Positions 34,224 through 46,180 of a stretch of 64,000 bases of DNA are shown here, one piece after another. Numbering within the stretch: the stretch's first letter is position 1; every line of letters starts with the position of its first letter. Source of the stretch: Simmondsia chinensis (lineage: Eukaryota; Streptophyta; Magnoliopsida; Caryophyllales; Simmondsiaceae); NCBI GenBank assembly GCA_018398585.1, contig JAGTTD010000007.1:39150911-39214910 (forward strand), given 5' to 3'. A program made the position numbers and the translations under genes. The notes beneath the pieces were generated by a model. The model was not told where the DNA came from. It saw only the letters and a program-made list of their open reading frames with translations, and searched no databases.

Positions 34224-37200
34224 ATGGCCTCCGCTTGCTCTCTTCAATCCCACTTCCTTTTTCCTCAGGTAGATCCCTCTCTTCTCTCTTTCTCGTATAG
34301 TTTATGTGATGACCCGGAGCTGATAGTATTAGGTTTTTGAGTTGCGGTCTTTTTCTTTGATCTTAAATGTTCAATTTTTTGAAATTACAAGTATCGTGTG
34401 TCTACCGATGAAGTGGAGCTAAGAACCCATTTTGGGCTGCGTTTCGATCATTTTAAGTTCAATCCGAGGCGAAATTCTCGATACCAGGTGGTGTTTACGG
34501 CGTGTAGCCGCAATGGATGTGATTCAACGGAGTCGCAGAATGGAAAGGAATTCAATTTGAAGGGGGGAATTGGAAAGTTTCGTGAACTGGTCTATTCTCT
34601 TCCTCCCGTTGCTTTCGTGGTGAGTTGCGTCTTTTTATCATTTGCATTGGCTGATTTGAATTTAGGTGAAGTTTGCCAATTCAATCTTATAGTCTATATG
34701 CTTATTCGTAAAACAATGTCAAAATGCTTGCTTAACGATGATGAATATGGTTGGCCTGCCCCATTTTGTTCCCATTAGAGCAGCCTCATTGCTCTATTGC
34801 TCTTTTCCTTTCCGTCTTCCTTGTATTGCCTGTGAAGTAGAGACGGTTACAGGATTAACTGTGCTGATTGCGGTTGGAGCTGTTAAGCACTCCACATGTG
34901 AGTTTAGTAAGAAATCCTACATTGAAGTTGTGAGAGATGAGAGATTAACATATAACCTTAGTGGATAACTCTATCTAATTCTAATTGGTTTTAGAATGAA
35001 AACCCATTTAGGCTTATATGCAGACCTCTTATATGCCCAACTCCATGGTCGGGTTTAATGCCCAAAATTTCATAGGCCCTGTGCTTTTTACATCCGTTAT
35101 TTTCCTGTTCTTTTGTGTGTTGTGTAATTTCTGTGGTCATAAGCAAACGGAGGGTTGGGAAAACTGGATTTAGAATTTTCCATGTCGGAAAAAGTCCCAT
35201 AAATGCATACTTGGTGGAAATTTGGATAGAGCTGGTAGTCATGAAATCCTTGATAGTCTCAGTTGTGATTGGCTTCTGCATTGTTGAAGTTTGATTGATT
35301 TCTCCATGTCCCGACTAACATTCATATACTGCTTAAAAACAAGACTTTTTTGAATGGAAATATGTGGAAGTCATATAACATGTGCTGTCTTTTATAGATA
35401 TAACAATTTGGCGCCCTATTTAGTAAACCTAGAACTAGAAGGGGTTGTATGCTGAGTTCGTCATTGTGTTGGCTACTCCCATGAAGAATTCTGTGCTTGT
35501 AAAAAAAAAGGAGGTCAAAGCAATGAATTATATGTAGGTGGAATGATCACTAAAGAACTAGTCCTGTCTTCTGACTTAACTTATAAGTCCGACACCATTA
35601 GGTTGAGTTCTTAATTTATTCTAGTTGCATTAAGAGGTTTTCACTTTATATGCATGGATTTCTTTTACGTAGTGATTATAATTTGTACGTTGATCCAGAG
35701 AACCTGACGTCTTTTGTATTTTGGTATTTATTTAGGTAAAAAGGCAATCTGGAGATAATTTTATACTCGGGTTTTGTATTGCAACAACATGTTTGATTAT
35801 AGCCATCAGAATATTTGTAGCTAAGAGGTCACGGCATGACCATCCTGGCACTGTGGCTGATCTTGTTAGACGTGGCCAGCTGAGGCCTGATAGAAGAGGC
35901 ATGTATGATTCCCATCTCATGTATTTAAAATTGTCTTCGTGTTAATTCCTGCATTTGAAGGTCCTTTTTTCAATAAGAAAGCGAGTTGAGGATAAGGGGA
36001 TCTAAACCTAAGGCTTCTTGTCGAGGTCTCAACTTTTATAGTGTTTCAACCATTAGACCAGAGCCTGATTGGCTTGCATTTGAAAGTCCTTCCTATCCTT
36101 TTTCTTGGTCTGTTGTGGGGTGTTGGGTGATAAACTAGTCTTATGATAACAAAAATTTTCCCAAACTCATAGATTTGATGCGATATTTTCACTCGCTTTC
36201 ACTCGCTAACTATCATTCTTATCACAAGCAGCATTATGTGGCTGATTTTGATCGGGCTTTATCTGCACAATGCTGAACAATGAAAAGTCAAAAACTCCAT
36301 ACTTTGTTTACTGCGCATAGTTTTGATTTAGTGTTATGTTTGAAATTTTGCTCTCAACAGTTCAAAACCTCTCAAGTATGAAGACCCATTTAATAATCCT
36401 TTAATGAAGATTAGTAAAGGAAACTCCAAAGTAGAGATGTGTGGAAAGGTCTATCGCCTGGCCCCTGTTACTCTTACGGAAGAGCAGCAGGCTATTCATC
36501 AGAAGAGGAGGTCGAGAGCATACCAGTGGAAACGACCTAAAGTGTTTCTTAAAGAAGGTGATCCAATACCACCTGATGTTGATCCTGATACTATCAGGTG
36601 GATTCCAGCAAACCATCCTTTTGCAACTACCTCCAGTGATATTGATGAAGATCTAGCACAAAGCAATGTTTATCAAAAACATGGTGTTCCATTCCGCATT
36701 CAGGCTGAGCATGAGGCACTCCAGAGAAAGCTGGAAGCACTACAAAATGTAAGAGCTTCTTCTATCACAAGTTTTCATTATCTGACCGTGGAAGAGCTTT
36801 AATGTTGTGAATTTGTATTTTAGGTTATCGTTATTTTCTTTGAATTGCCATCTATCAAAATGCATGACATTTTGTTTGGACCATTTATGGAGAGTACTGA
36901 GCAATGTATAAAAAGGCGCAAGGCGCACTGAGGCGATAGGGGGTCCTAATGGCAAGGCGCAAGGCGAAGGCGCTCGCCTTAGCGAAGTGAGGCGCACAGT
37001 TTCGTAATTTGCATTCTTATTCTATATTTATAAAATATTTTATGAACATAAGCTAAAAAATTAATTAATTATGTAATATAACAGCTCTAATTAAAAATCT
37101 ATATAGTGTTTAAGAAAAATACCCCTAAAAGATATTGATATTCATCAAAAGGCGCTGTATTATACATATCAACATAAGCTTTTTTACAAAAATTGTAAAT

Positions 37201-38270
37201 ATATCAACATAAGCTTTTTTGCAAAAATTATGTAACACAATAAAAACACACATAATATAATAATATGTTAAATTTAAGGCAAAATATACCAAAAAAACAA
37301 AAGGCGCGTCAGCGCTTCGTGCGCCTTAGTGCGCCTTGGTGCGCCTCACTGAAGTCGCCTCGCTTGAGGCTTGTGAGGCGATGGAGGTGCGCCTCAACGC
37401 CTAGACTCGCTTTTTTATACACTGGCACTGAGGCAAATGATTTAGCTACGTTGGGGTACATTGATGTTTAATTTGTCTAAGGAGAAATTGCTGAAAATCG
37501 GTGTGCACACCATCTTCTTTTGGTACCCATAGGAAAATGAGGAAAGACTAGACTATAAGAGTTTTTTCATATCTAAATTAAGTGTACAGTTGATCAAACT
37601 TATGGTGGGAGGAAACTGGTCGGAGGCTGCCTTGTACAATTTAACCGTGTGAAGTTTTTGGTATTACACAATGCCATATCTCTGACTCATTGCAAAAATG
37701 GCTTGTCATTTTATAGCATTATTGGCTCAATTGAGCTCTTAAGGCACTGGGTTTTTTTTTGTTGTTGTTTTATTAGCTCAATCAAGCTCGAACCTAGCTT
37801 AGCAAGCTCCAAGCTGATCTCCCCTTATTTAGTATCATTTAAGCTTGTTCTAGGCTGTGGTCATTCACGCTTGGACTTTGTTCGATTAGGATTGTTTATG
37901 CTAATAAATTGTAATAAGATATGCTTGAGCTTGGCTCATTAAGCTAAATGAGCCAGCTTGCTTTTCGAGCTTTAAGACGAGCCCAGCTTGGTTCATTTAC
38001 ACCCCTACCCCTAGTCATATGCACATGAACTTCTGTTCTTGTGGTTCATTTTGTTGATTTGTGACATATGTATTAATTTGTCATTGGCAGGAGCAAAAGC
38101 TGAGTAAGTTGACTATTGATCCCAGTAATGCCAAAGACATGGAGAGAGCATTGAAGTTCCAACTGAAGTCATATGAGCAGACAGAACAGAGCGATAGTCG
38201 AGTGGGTGACTCAAAATCTGGCACGCCAGAGAAAGCCTCTGACATTTTAGATAGCACTTCTGACGTATAA
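34224..38270 (+). CDS. MCD1: MCD1: multiple chloroplast division site 1
   Basis: MCD1 is a plant-specific inner-envelope protein that works with the Min system and ARC6 to place the FtsZ ring in chloroplasts. Five exons in phase: 34224-34268, 34392-34619, 35736-35902, 36361-36748, 38091-38270; 335 residues. The first exon (MASACSLQSHFLFPQ) starts a serine- and arginine-containing transit-peptide-like N terminus. One membrane segment is at about residues 99-115 (FILGFCIATTCLIIAIRIFV). Conserved stroma-side sequence follows: VADLVRRGQLRPDRRGISK, PVTLTEEQQAIHQKRRSRAY, FLKEGDPIPPDVDPDTIRW, DIDEDLAQSNVYQKHGVPFR, and a coiled-coil-like EHEALQRKLEALQNEQKL. Intron 3 contains a SINE-like fragment and intron 4 a hAT-like MITE plus a GAGCTCG repeat. 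The family identification is from memory of the Arabidopsis protein. Confidence 0.9.
36000..36085 (-). mobile_element. tRNA-derived SINE-like fragment (MCD1 intron 3)
   Basis: On the minus strand: A-box-like GGTCTAATGGTTGAAAC and B-box-like AGGTTTAGATCCC. Truncated, no tail found. Confidence 0.4.
36902..37424. mobile_element. 523-bp hAT-like MITE rich in GGCGC motifs (MCD1 intron 4)
   Basis: Left end CAATGTATAAAAAGGCGC and right end (complement) CAGTGTATAAAAAAGCGAG form imperfect inverted repeats. Flanking 8-mers GTACTGAG (36894-36901) and GCACTGAG (37425-37432) match at 7 of 8. Both subterminal regions are crowded with GGCGC/GCGCC blocks (AAGGCGCAAGGCGAAGGCGC) while the middle is AT-rich. 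CAGTG-type ends plus 8-bp duplication indicate hAT. No open frame. Confidence 0.8.
37755..38012. repeat. GAGCTCG-rich hAT-like repeat (MCD1 intron 4), right end preserved
   Basis: CAATCAAGCTCGAACCTAGC at the left and CAGCTTGGTTCATTTACACC CCTA at the right; the right end matches the ACACCCTTA end of the 26965-27364 element. A fragment resembling the RTE tail end (AAGGCACTGGG then a T run and GTTGTTG) lies just before it at about 37740-37765. Confidence 0.5.
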
Positions 38271-38357
38271 ATTCACACGTACTGTCTGGTGGAACCTTTT
38301 GCCGTCTGGGAACATTTTGTGCTGTGATTTAGCTGCCCAATATCGTGAAGACTTGCA

Positions 38358-38485
38358 ATTGTTGGGTTTGGCGTAGCGATTAGGCTACCTAGCTCAAGCA
38401 TGAGGTCTTAGTTTTGGAGCTCATCTGCCCCCTCTTGCATTGGAGACGGTCCTACTTAGAGCAATATTGTACCTCATTACTATTG

Positions 38486-38490
<5 letters not shown>
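38358..38490 (+). mobile_element. tRNA-derived SINE, family X copy 2, at the MCD1 3' end
   Basis: Shares GATTAGGCTACC, ATGAGGTCTTAG and TAGAGCAATATTGTACCTCA with the copy at 22321-22470, in the same order. Followed directly by a long TA repeat. It starts about 90 bp after the MCD1 stop, so it may be inside the 3'UTR. Confidence 0.6.

Positions 38491-38524
<34 letters not shown>
38488..38524. repeat. (TA)n microsatellite
   Basis: About 17 TA units just after a SINE; such repeats often grow from SINE tails. Confidence 0.9.
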
Positions 38525-38526
<2 letters not shown>

Positions 38527-39442
38527 CTTGAGGGCCCTTTGTAGTATAATGGGGGATCGTTATGGTTGATTGCTCTCTATAAGTTATCTTACTTTTGGGT
38601 CCTGTGGTGCAGTACATTTTGGCATATTGGACTTTTATTATGATTTGTACAGGCTGGGTCAGTAGCATCAAATCTCATATTCAACCAAGTTCAGGAAAAG
38701 CCTCAATAGAATTAAAATATTTTTGAGGCATCTATATCCAATAACTCATTAAATTTTGTCCATAATTCAGTGGTATTGTTTTGTTTTTGACATGATTGAA
38801 AGCACTTCTGTCGTTTCAATTTGACTTTTATATGCACTTTTTAACTGTCATGTGGGCATGATAATGGTAAAGAGTACAAAGAAAAAAAGTCCAATGATAA
38901 AAAAAATCTTTAAAATATCACCAAATTTAAGGGACTCAACCAAAAATTACAACCATATGTAATAATATATATCATTTATGAATAATAGAAAAGAATAGGA
39001 GCAGCGTTCAGCAATTGGTAGAAAAGTGGGACCTCTAATATAACAAGTATAGCATTCGAAAGATTATCTTTCCTACTAAAATCGTACAAAGTAAACCCCC
39101 TCATTATTTTGATCAAATAAAATGATCAAAGGGGAATAATATAACAAAATTATTGTTTTAACTTCTCTTTTCCAGGTAAAGCATTGAAGAATGAAGACTA
39201 TGCTCATCTCAAGAAAGTAATAACAATAAGCACAAAAGAATCTCCAAATATGAATCTGATCTGACCAGAAAAGGGTAAAAAAAAAGGGTATTGTTACTGT
39301 GAGGATAATAATTATTATTATTATCAAGGTCATATGATGTGATTTATAGAGGTCGATGGCCACAAAACTGCCCTGAATGCCGATAACATTGCCCAAAAGA
39401 AACCGACAAAAGAACTGATTATCTGTGCAGCTATGAAGTCAT
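38525..39442. other. Intergenic interval between MCD1 and TST (tail to tail)
   Basis: 3' flanks of two convergent genes; AT-rich, with poly(A) runs and an ATT repeat at about 39310-39325. No gene. Confidence 0.6.
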
Positions 39443-42400
39443 TTATTCGTCATCCTTGGCAGCAGCATCAATCTGTCTGGCACCGACAGCGAAGAACTCA
39501 GTGACAACTTCAAGGGGCATTCCCTTAGTTTCTGGCACCTTCATGTATACAAACACCCAAGAAATGGCACAAACAACCGCGTAAATCCCAAAAATCCCGG
39601 CTAGGCCAATCGAAGTGAGCATCACTGGCAATGTGTAGGTGACGATAATGTCACAGATCCAGTAAGCCAAGGCACATATAGCGATACAAACACCACGTAC
39701 TTTTGTTGGGAAGATCTCAGAGCACAAGATATTTGGGATAGGCCCATAAGCTGCGACGAAGGTGCAGAAGTAAATAATCACACAGGCAGTTGAGATCACA
39801 GCATGGATGACTGAGCCCACGCTGATCACGTTGCCTAAGACGAGGATGATGAGGGATATAATCAACACCGGGAGTGTTGTAAGTAGTAGAGTCCTGAAAG
39901 AAGAAATACCAAAAAAGTTTTTAGGAACAGGAAGGGCCCAGCTACAGAAAATCATTAACTTGTTCTGGGTCCACATTATCTCTCTTTCATGTCAGTGATA
40001 ATTATCAGAAGATGCCAGAATAGGCCATCAATCAGTGGAAATGATTTGTTTGTTCATAGCACCTGTTCCAACGAGCCAATTTCAAAGCCTATTCAGTTGT
40101 CAACTTGTTCGACCAAGCTTTTCAAATGGAACAATGTGCTTTTTCCTCGAAAAGGCATGTTTGTTTTCTAGATTTTGAGAGTGTTTAGTCAAGAAAGGAA
40201 AATGCTTTTGAATAAAAATAAAAACTACCTTTTCATTTTTAAGTAGAAGCAGAAAAATAATGTCTTTCCTTTAAACTAGAAGCAAAAAACTAAAAATTTT
40301 TCAGACAAAAATACTCCCATTAATGACTTGTTATAAAAGTGCTTATGAGAAGAACGAACTTTTAATAGTTCGGCCAAATAGTCTGGTCTATTCATAATGC
40401 TGCATTTCAGCAATTTGATGTAGTGTTCAGGAAACTTTCTGAGAAATTGAAACATGACAACCAACAACAGATGTAGAAAAGCGCTACTGAACTGCTGAAA
40501 CATTTGAAGGCTATCCAAGATTAGTCATGGGTCGAATGGGATTATTAAAATCTAAAAATGGAAGATTCAAAATGGCAAATAAAATAAATGAAGTGCAGCA
40601 GAAACATTACCTTCTACCAGAGATATCCATGAGTCTCATAGCAACTGCAATACAAGGAAGCATCAGGAATGTTGTGAATGCACTAATCAGGAAGGATGCA
40701 GAAGTGGAGCTGATGCCAACATCTGACAGCAGCACTTCGACCCCCGCCTCTTCCAGAATTTGTGGTGTGTAATATAGAACGCCGTTAATGCCAGAAAACT
40801 GCAGGTACATTGAAAAGAATAGTAAGACCACATATTAAGTAGATGATAATATTCAAGGACTAATTGAAACTTCATTAGTAAAGTTTTATGAAGTCAATAA
40901 CATTTTGATTACTCAGGCTTTGTTTGCTTCAATGGAAAATGTTTAAATTTACAAAAAGTTTCTCTTAACAAAATATTGTCAATAAAAAATATCCGTTCTT
41001 AAATTTGTCTTTCTAACGAAAGAAAATTGTTTCATTTTATAAGTTTGTATGAGAACTATACTTGGCCAAGTAGCGGTTTAAATGAAGTAAATTTGTCGTT
41101 CTTAAAATGTTTTCCATCAAAACAAAAGGAGCCTAATCGTAGATAAAAGAGGGAATGTAGATAAATCAATGAAAACAAACCAAAAGACCCACTATTTTCC
41201 ACATTCATTCAAGACAGACAAACCAGAAACCAAGTATGGTTCATTTCATACCTGCTGAAGAATTTGAATTCCTATTCCAACAAGCAATGCACGCTTGACT
41301 CCAGGCTCAAGAAGAGCCGCCCAGCTCGGTCCTTTCACAGCGGTTTCAGATGGATGAACCATAGCAGGACCAATTGGATGTTGATCGAGGAGCTCCTTTG
41401 AATAGAGAGCTGAAGTGCTTACAAGAGCAGAAGCCTGGACATAGTCAGCTTCTGCAGGAACATCGCCACCAGGAATTGAAACAAGAGATCCACGTATAGA
41501 TCCAGGGCCTCTTTCTTGATGCAAATAGATTCTTTTCAACGCACTCTCCTTCTTTCCATCTTCACCTTCTTTCTCTTCTAACTTCCAAGCCAACTGCCAA
41601 CCACCACCGATTCCTGTACTGCCAATTGTGTCCCCGGCACCCTGCATAAGACTGCCACGGTGTCCCATACTGAAAGTACTACCGTGGGAAACGGGAGGCA
41701 TCATGTCCTTGTCCATGCTAGTCGCTTGACGCGACATCAATGGACTACGCAAATTATCGTCAGAATCTTCGCCAGCTGGCTCAGTTGGGTAGTCCTCGCC
41801 TTCCCTCTGTTGACTTTCTTCATCCCAATGATCCCTATGAGCGTGAGCATCTGCTGTGCTGAACATGCTCCCAAAATTCGGGAAAAGTGTACTTCTCATG
41901 CTTCCTTGTTCGGGAAGCTTTTCATGGACGCTACCGAAGAGAGTCACAAGAGGGTCCACCATGCTCTGGGTTGCCATACTTCCATGGCGGGATAGAAGAG
42001 CAAGAGAGCTCTGACCGTTCACAGGCTTTGCCACCCATGAAAGACCTTCTACTGGCCCGTATAGCTTAACTTTGTCTTTGTCAGAATCTGGTTCATGATC
42101 ATCGGCAAGTTCATCTGCTGGTCCTATGATGTACTCTTCTATCAGCGTCTCGCCACCAACTCCAAGACCTTCAACTAGCAAAGCCATTTCACCTATAACA
42201 CAAGAAGCATTTTGCTATTAACGATATCAAACAACCAAAAAGCTACTTAATTGTAGACGTTGAATGTGTTAAGCTCCTCTCCTTTCTTAAGTAGAGACCG
42301 TCTGAGTTCGTCTGCCCCATCATGGTGGATCGAAGCATTTGCATCCTCCCATATATCTTCCACAAAATTGAAAATTAAACAGTACATACACCACCAAGTA

Positions 42401-43870
42401 AATGTGCATTGGTATACAAAAAACAGATTGGCCACGAAAATTCTAACCTTTTCAATTCACATGCAAGAGAAGAAATCAAAACGTAGTGGTTTCAGACAAA
42501 TTCGGAATATCTGTTTGAGAACAGCGAAAGAAAAAGCTAGTAAACCCTAGCGCATTGAGAGTACCAGATCAACTAAAACTTCTTGTGAAAAAATTTGAGT
42601 ACTTCAAGGCTGCATACGTGCTTCTAGTCCATCAGAGTGATTTCATCATAGAAACCTACTTACAACAATTTTTAGGCAAAACCTAAGTAGGCAGTGTCTC
42701 CATCATCTGCACACTGTGATTTCTTATATTCATGCAACATACGTATATAAACTGGTCATGAATCTCCAGGCATTTAACACAAAGAGTCATGAATCTCAAC
42801 AGAATAAGTAAAATGAAGTACACAACAAGAAGCAACTGATGAACATTATAACCAAGAATATCAGCAAAGCAAGTAGTGGAAATGTAACCTGAAACATCCT
42901 CCACGCCACGTAATCTCTGCAAAACCTTCTTGGCTTCAGACATCTTTCCCTTACTCACGAGCCACCGTGGAGATTCAGGAAGGAAGAAGATTGTAAAAGC
43001 CAGATAAACAAGAGATGGGATTGAAAGGACTCCAAGCATCAACCTCCAGCTTGGCGAGGATGTCAAGGACATCCCAAAGATCATGCAGTATGCCAAGAAC
43101 ATTCCACCTGATCCAGTGAACTGGGGAAGCGTATTTAATTGGCCCCGGATATCTGGAGGTGCAGTCTCGGATATATACACTGGGACGAGAGTCACAGCCA
43201 AACCGATTCCTAACCCATCCAATAACCTCGCAATAAGCAACACATAGACGTTGGGTGACCAAAACATTACCAACCCACTAATGAAATATAGCATGGATGA
43301 CAGTATGAGCATTGGTCGTCGACCGATCCAATCTGATATGGCTCCAGAGCAAGTAGTAATAACGGTGGCTCCGATCAGCGACATTGCCACCACAAGCCCT
43401 TCTACAGTGGTTGACAGATCCAGTTCTGTCTTTATGTAAACAACGGCACCTGAAAATTGACAGCCAAGAAACACGGGCAAATGTAGGATCAGCAAACTTA
43501 CGCAGAAATATGGATAAATGAAGAAAACCGACAATGAAAGTGGAATTTGGCATCCCCTTATATCAAATTCACATCAGATTTGAACTCCAGAAGTCAAATA
43601 TTGACTTTCTTTTTCAGACGCGAAAGAGGTACACCATTACTCTAAACAAGGCCACCGACATTGATGATGAAGGAGACGAGTTTCAAACCCAAGACCTCAT
43701 ATTTGGGGGTAGATAAACATACTAATACCATCCATAGATAAGATACAAAAAATTTCAAAGCAAGCATAAGGGAGGTTGAAGAAGTAGGTACCGGCAATGG
43801 TAGCATTATCCCATCCTTGCAGGAAATTCCCAATAGTGGCAGCAATGGCCACCAGCACAGCACCCTTCAT
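39443..43870 (-). CDS. TMT1: Tonoplast sugar transporter (TST/TMT, monosaccharide-sensing protein)
   Basis: TSTs are proton-coupled antiporters that load glucose, fructose and sucrose into the vacuole. Exons in transcript order: 43870-43792, 43449-42889, 42192-41252, 40798-40611, 39893-39443; all in phase, 739 residues. Sugar-porter (MFS) signatures: FLQGWDNATIAGAVVYIK in helix 1, DWIGRRPMLILSS, LLDGLGIGLAVTLVPVYISE, FLPESPRWLVSKGK. The defining trait is the long acidic, serine-rich cytosolic loop (about residues 215-525, mostly the 941-bp exon) between helices 6 and 7, with SRHGSMATQSMVDPLVTLFG. The C half has ILQQFSGINGVLYYTPQIL, PNILCSEIFPTKVRG and VPETKGMPLE. The loop is known to be phosphorylated in relatives. 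The leader appears to have an intron (donor about 44311, acceptor 43910) and a C-rich repeat. TMT1 rather than TMT2/3 is from synteny. Confidence 0.95.
40915..41135. mobile_element. GGAAAA-rich MITE-like repeat, copy 4 (TST intron)
   Basis: Starts TTTGCTTCAATGGAAAATG and ends AAATGTTTTCCATCAAAACA, an imperfect inverted pair, with the family core near CTTGGCCAAGTAGCGG. Confidence 0.5.
43630..43725 (-). mobile_element. tRNA-derived SINE-like fragment (TST intron 1)
   Basis: On the minus strand, B-box-like GGGTTTGAAACTCG downstream of GTTTAGAGTAATGGTG, which resembles an A box. No tail seen. Confidence 0.35.
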
Positions 43871-43908
43871 CCTTCCAGCACGGAAAGGACTCCAAATCTT
43901 AACAGCAC

Positions 43909-44550
43909 CCTAAACAGTATAACACCCCACATCAAAAGATTAAATGCCAATTTGTAATCCCACTTGCATAGATCTGGGCCACCCACACACAAAAGTGACA
44001 GAATTCCAAGCGTTTTATATCAAAGGCTTCTGTTATTATGACGACAAAATTGTTACTATAAGAGTAAGATTATAATTTTTAAATTATTGATTATAAGTTA
44101 TAATTATTACTCTGACAATAACAATTTTTGTACTGTCGATTATAACTTCCTAATGAGAAAGCAAAATCATCAAATTACCCATCAACATCAATAGGAAAAA
44201 GCATAAAGGGTTCTCCTTTCTGTTTGATTTCTTTTAATAATAAGAAAGGCAGGCATATCCAGGGAAACACGAAGTTGTTGGACAGAAACAGGATCAAGTA
44301 ATTGCAAACCTTGTAATACCCAACAATGGGTTTCTGCAGATTGGAAGGACTGGAAATCGGTAGCAACTAGTAATAACAGTAGGGTTCTCTCTCTATCTCT
44401 ATCTAACAAGTACAGAGGCGTAGAGGGGGGAGCATAAATATCAAAGGGAGGGGGAGGGGGAGGGGGAGGGGGAGATGAAGGGGGGTTCTGAATAGGATCT
44501 ACAAATATGGAAAAGATTAAATCTTGAAAGAAAACCGGTCGAGAATCAAC
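43909..44550 (-). other. 5' leader of the TST gene with predicted intron and G-rich repeat
   Basis: A donor-like ATTACAAG|GTTTGC at about 44311 and an acceptor TGTTTAG ending at 43910 suggest a leader intron of ~400 bp. The upstream part contains the (GGGGGA)n stretch at 44446-44473. The start of transcription was not located. Confidence 0.5.
44446..44473 (+). repeat. G-quadruplex-capable (GGGGGA)n in the TST 5' leader
   Basis: Five G runs (3, 5, 5, 5, 5) separated by single A. This fits the G-quadruplex pattern on the plus strand; the TST transcript would carry the C-rich complement. Confidence 0.85.
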
Positions 44551-46087
44551 GAGAGGCTTTTTTTTCTTATAAATGGAAAGCAAAATAAGATCCCCCAATT
44601 AAACTTTGTGACCAGCCCGAGATTTGAGGGGGTAATTGGGGATATGTTATGCCAGTAAGCGCCCCCCCCAAAAGTACCAACCACCAGTCCACCCCAAGTA
44701 CTCCAACAAAAACACTCCCTCCGTTGCACAACTACGCTGACACCCTGCCCAAAGATGCTTTTTTTTTTTTTTTAATTTGTTATAGGCTTTTACAACTATT
44801 AATTAAAAATAAGTTCATTTTGAGTTCGAGTTATTTAATTTTGGAGTCAAATTGGGTAGAGTATTATTTTGAATTATTTGGTATTCAAGTTATCTCGGAT
44901 TTTTAGTTAATCCGGTTAGGTATATCATTTCAAATTTCGAGTCATCTTAGGCTGAGTTTGAGATAGGTCGGACCATTTTGGGTATGGATCGTATTAAGAT
45001 TTGGGTCAATTTTGTTGGGTCATTTCCACTTCGACTCAGCTTGTTTGCATCATATTCAAGTCAAATAGTTTCATTTTATGATTTGAGTCATCTGTGTTTT
45101 GGGTCAATCGGGTTGGGTGACATTGGACTTTGAACTAAGATGATTTCGGTCATTTCAAGTTTAACTCATTCGAGTGGGTGATTTAGAGGTTTGTGTCAAA
45201 TTTTAAGTTGTGCCTAAGTCTTTGAATTTTAAGTCGTCTTGGATTTGGGTTAATCAAGTTAGGTCGTTTTGGGTTTTAGGTCAATAGAGTTAATATGGGA
45301 TTACAGTTTCTTAGCCCCACCCCTAGGAATTAGAAAGTATGATTTTCAGTTAAAATCCAATTTCGTGTAGAATTTTAATTCCAGTTCTAGTAGGTGAGCC
45401 AAATAACAGAATTGAAATTATGGACTCCAATTACAGCCTCCAATTTCATGCCCCAAACACAACCTAAGTCTAAATCAACGCGACCTATCAACTTTTTAAT
45501 TCATCAAAAATATGACCTTTAGAACTATTAGCTAAAATCAATTTGATCCCCTCACTTTTAAGCAGTAAAAATATATAATATTGTCTTATATAAGGGGGGG
45601 TTTACTATATTCAAGTGAGGAAAAGATGAACTTTGAATATAAGAATTAATGCATGAAAGTAAGTAGCTTAATCGCTGCAGGGTAATACTTCAAACCTGTT
45701 GTTCTAGGTGGATCAAAATTTGCTCAACTTCCCTTCAACAGAATATCTGAAAATTCAGAATTAAAGAAGTTAATGAAACAGCATTATATCAAAGTGTTTA
45801 ATTTGATTTAAACCCAAAAATTAGAGAGAAAGAGATGCACAAAATAGTGAAAACCCAGAAATCTTTGCCATCAACAGTCGTGGGCACTAGTCCTGTGCCT
45901 CCCCTCTTGCTCCTTTTTTTTTTATTTTTTTTTTATTGGAAAGTACTGCAAATTATAGAGAAGAAAGAAGATTGGTGAATTGAATATCTTGTCAGGAAAG
46001 GGGATTTATACAACAACAGTTCAGTGTTTCAAAGAAATTCCTACCAAGGCAGAGTTTATGAAGGGTAATACGTACTACAAAGACAAC

Positions 46088-46180
46088 AATAACCCAAAGC
46101 CTCAAGGGCTCCTGCCTGAGCAGGGTCTGGGGGGTGAGATGTACGCAGTGTTATCCCTGTATTTGCGGGCCCCAACTCAA
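46088..46180 (-). mobile_element. RTE-LINE 3'-tail/SINE-like fragment
   Basis: On the minus strand: GTACATCTCACCCCCCAGAC, CCTGCTCAGGCAGGAGCCCT, GAGGCTTTGGGTTATTGTTG. This matches the LINE 3' tail with TTG-type end. No head recognised. Confidence 0.6.

Noticed and set aside
42260..42550. Plus-strand open frames across the TST region
   Set aside because: They are antisense to well-supported transporter exons and introns.
44649..44906. 85-codon plus-strand frame upstream of TST
   Set aside because: Includes homopolymer runs and no recognisable domain; it lies in promoter DNA.
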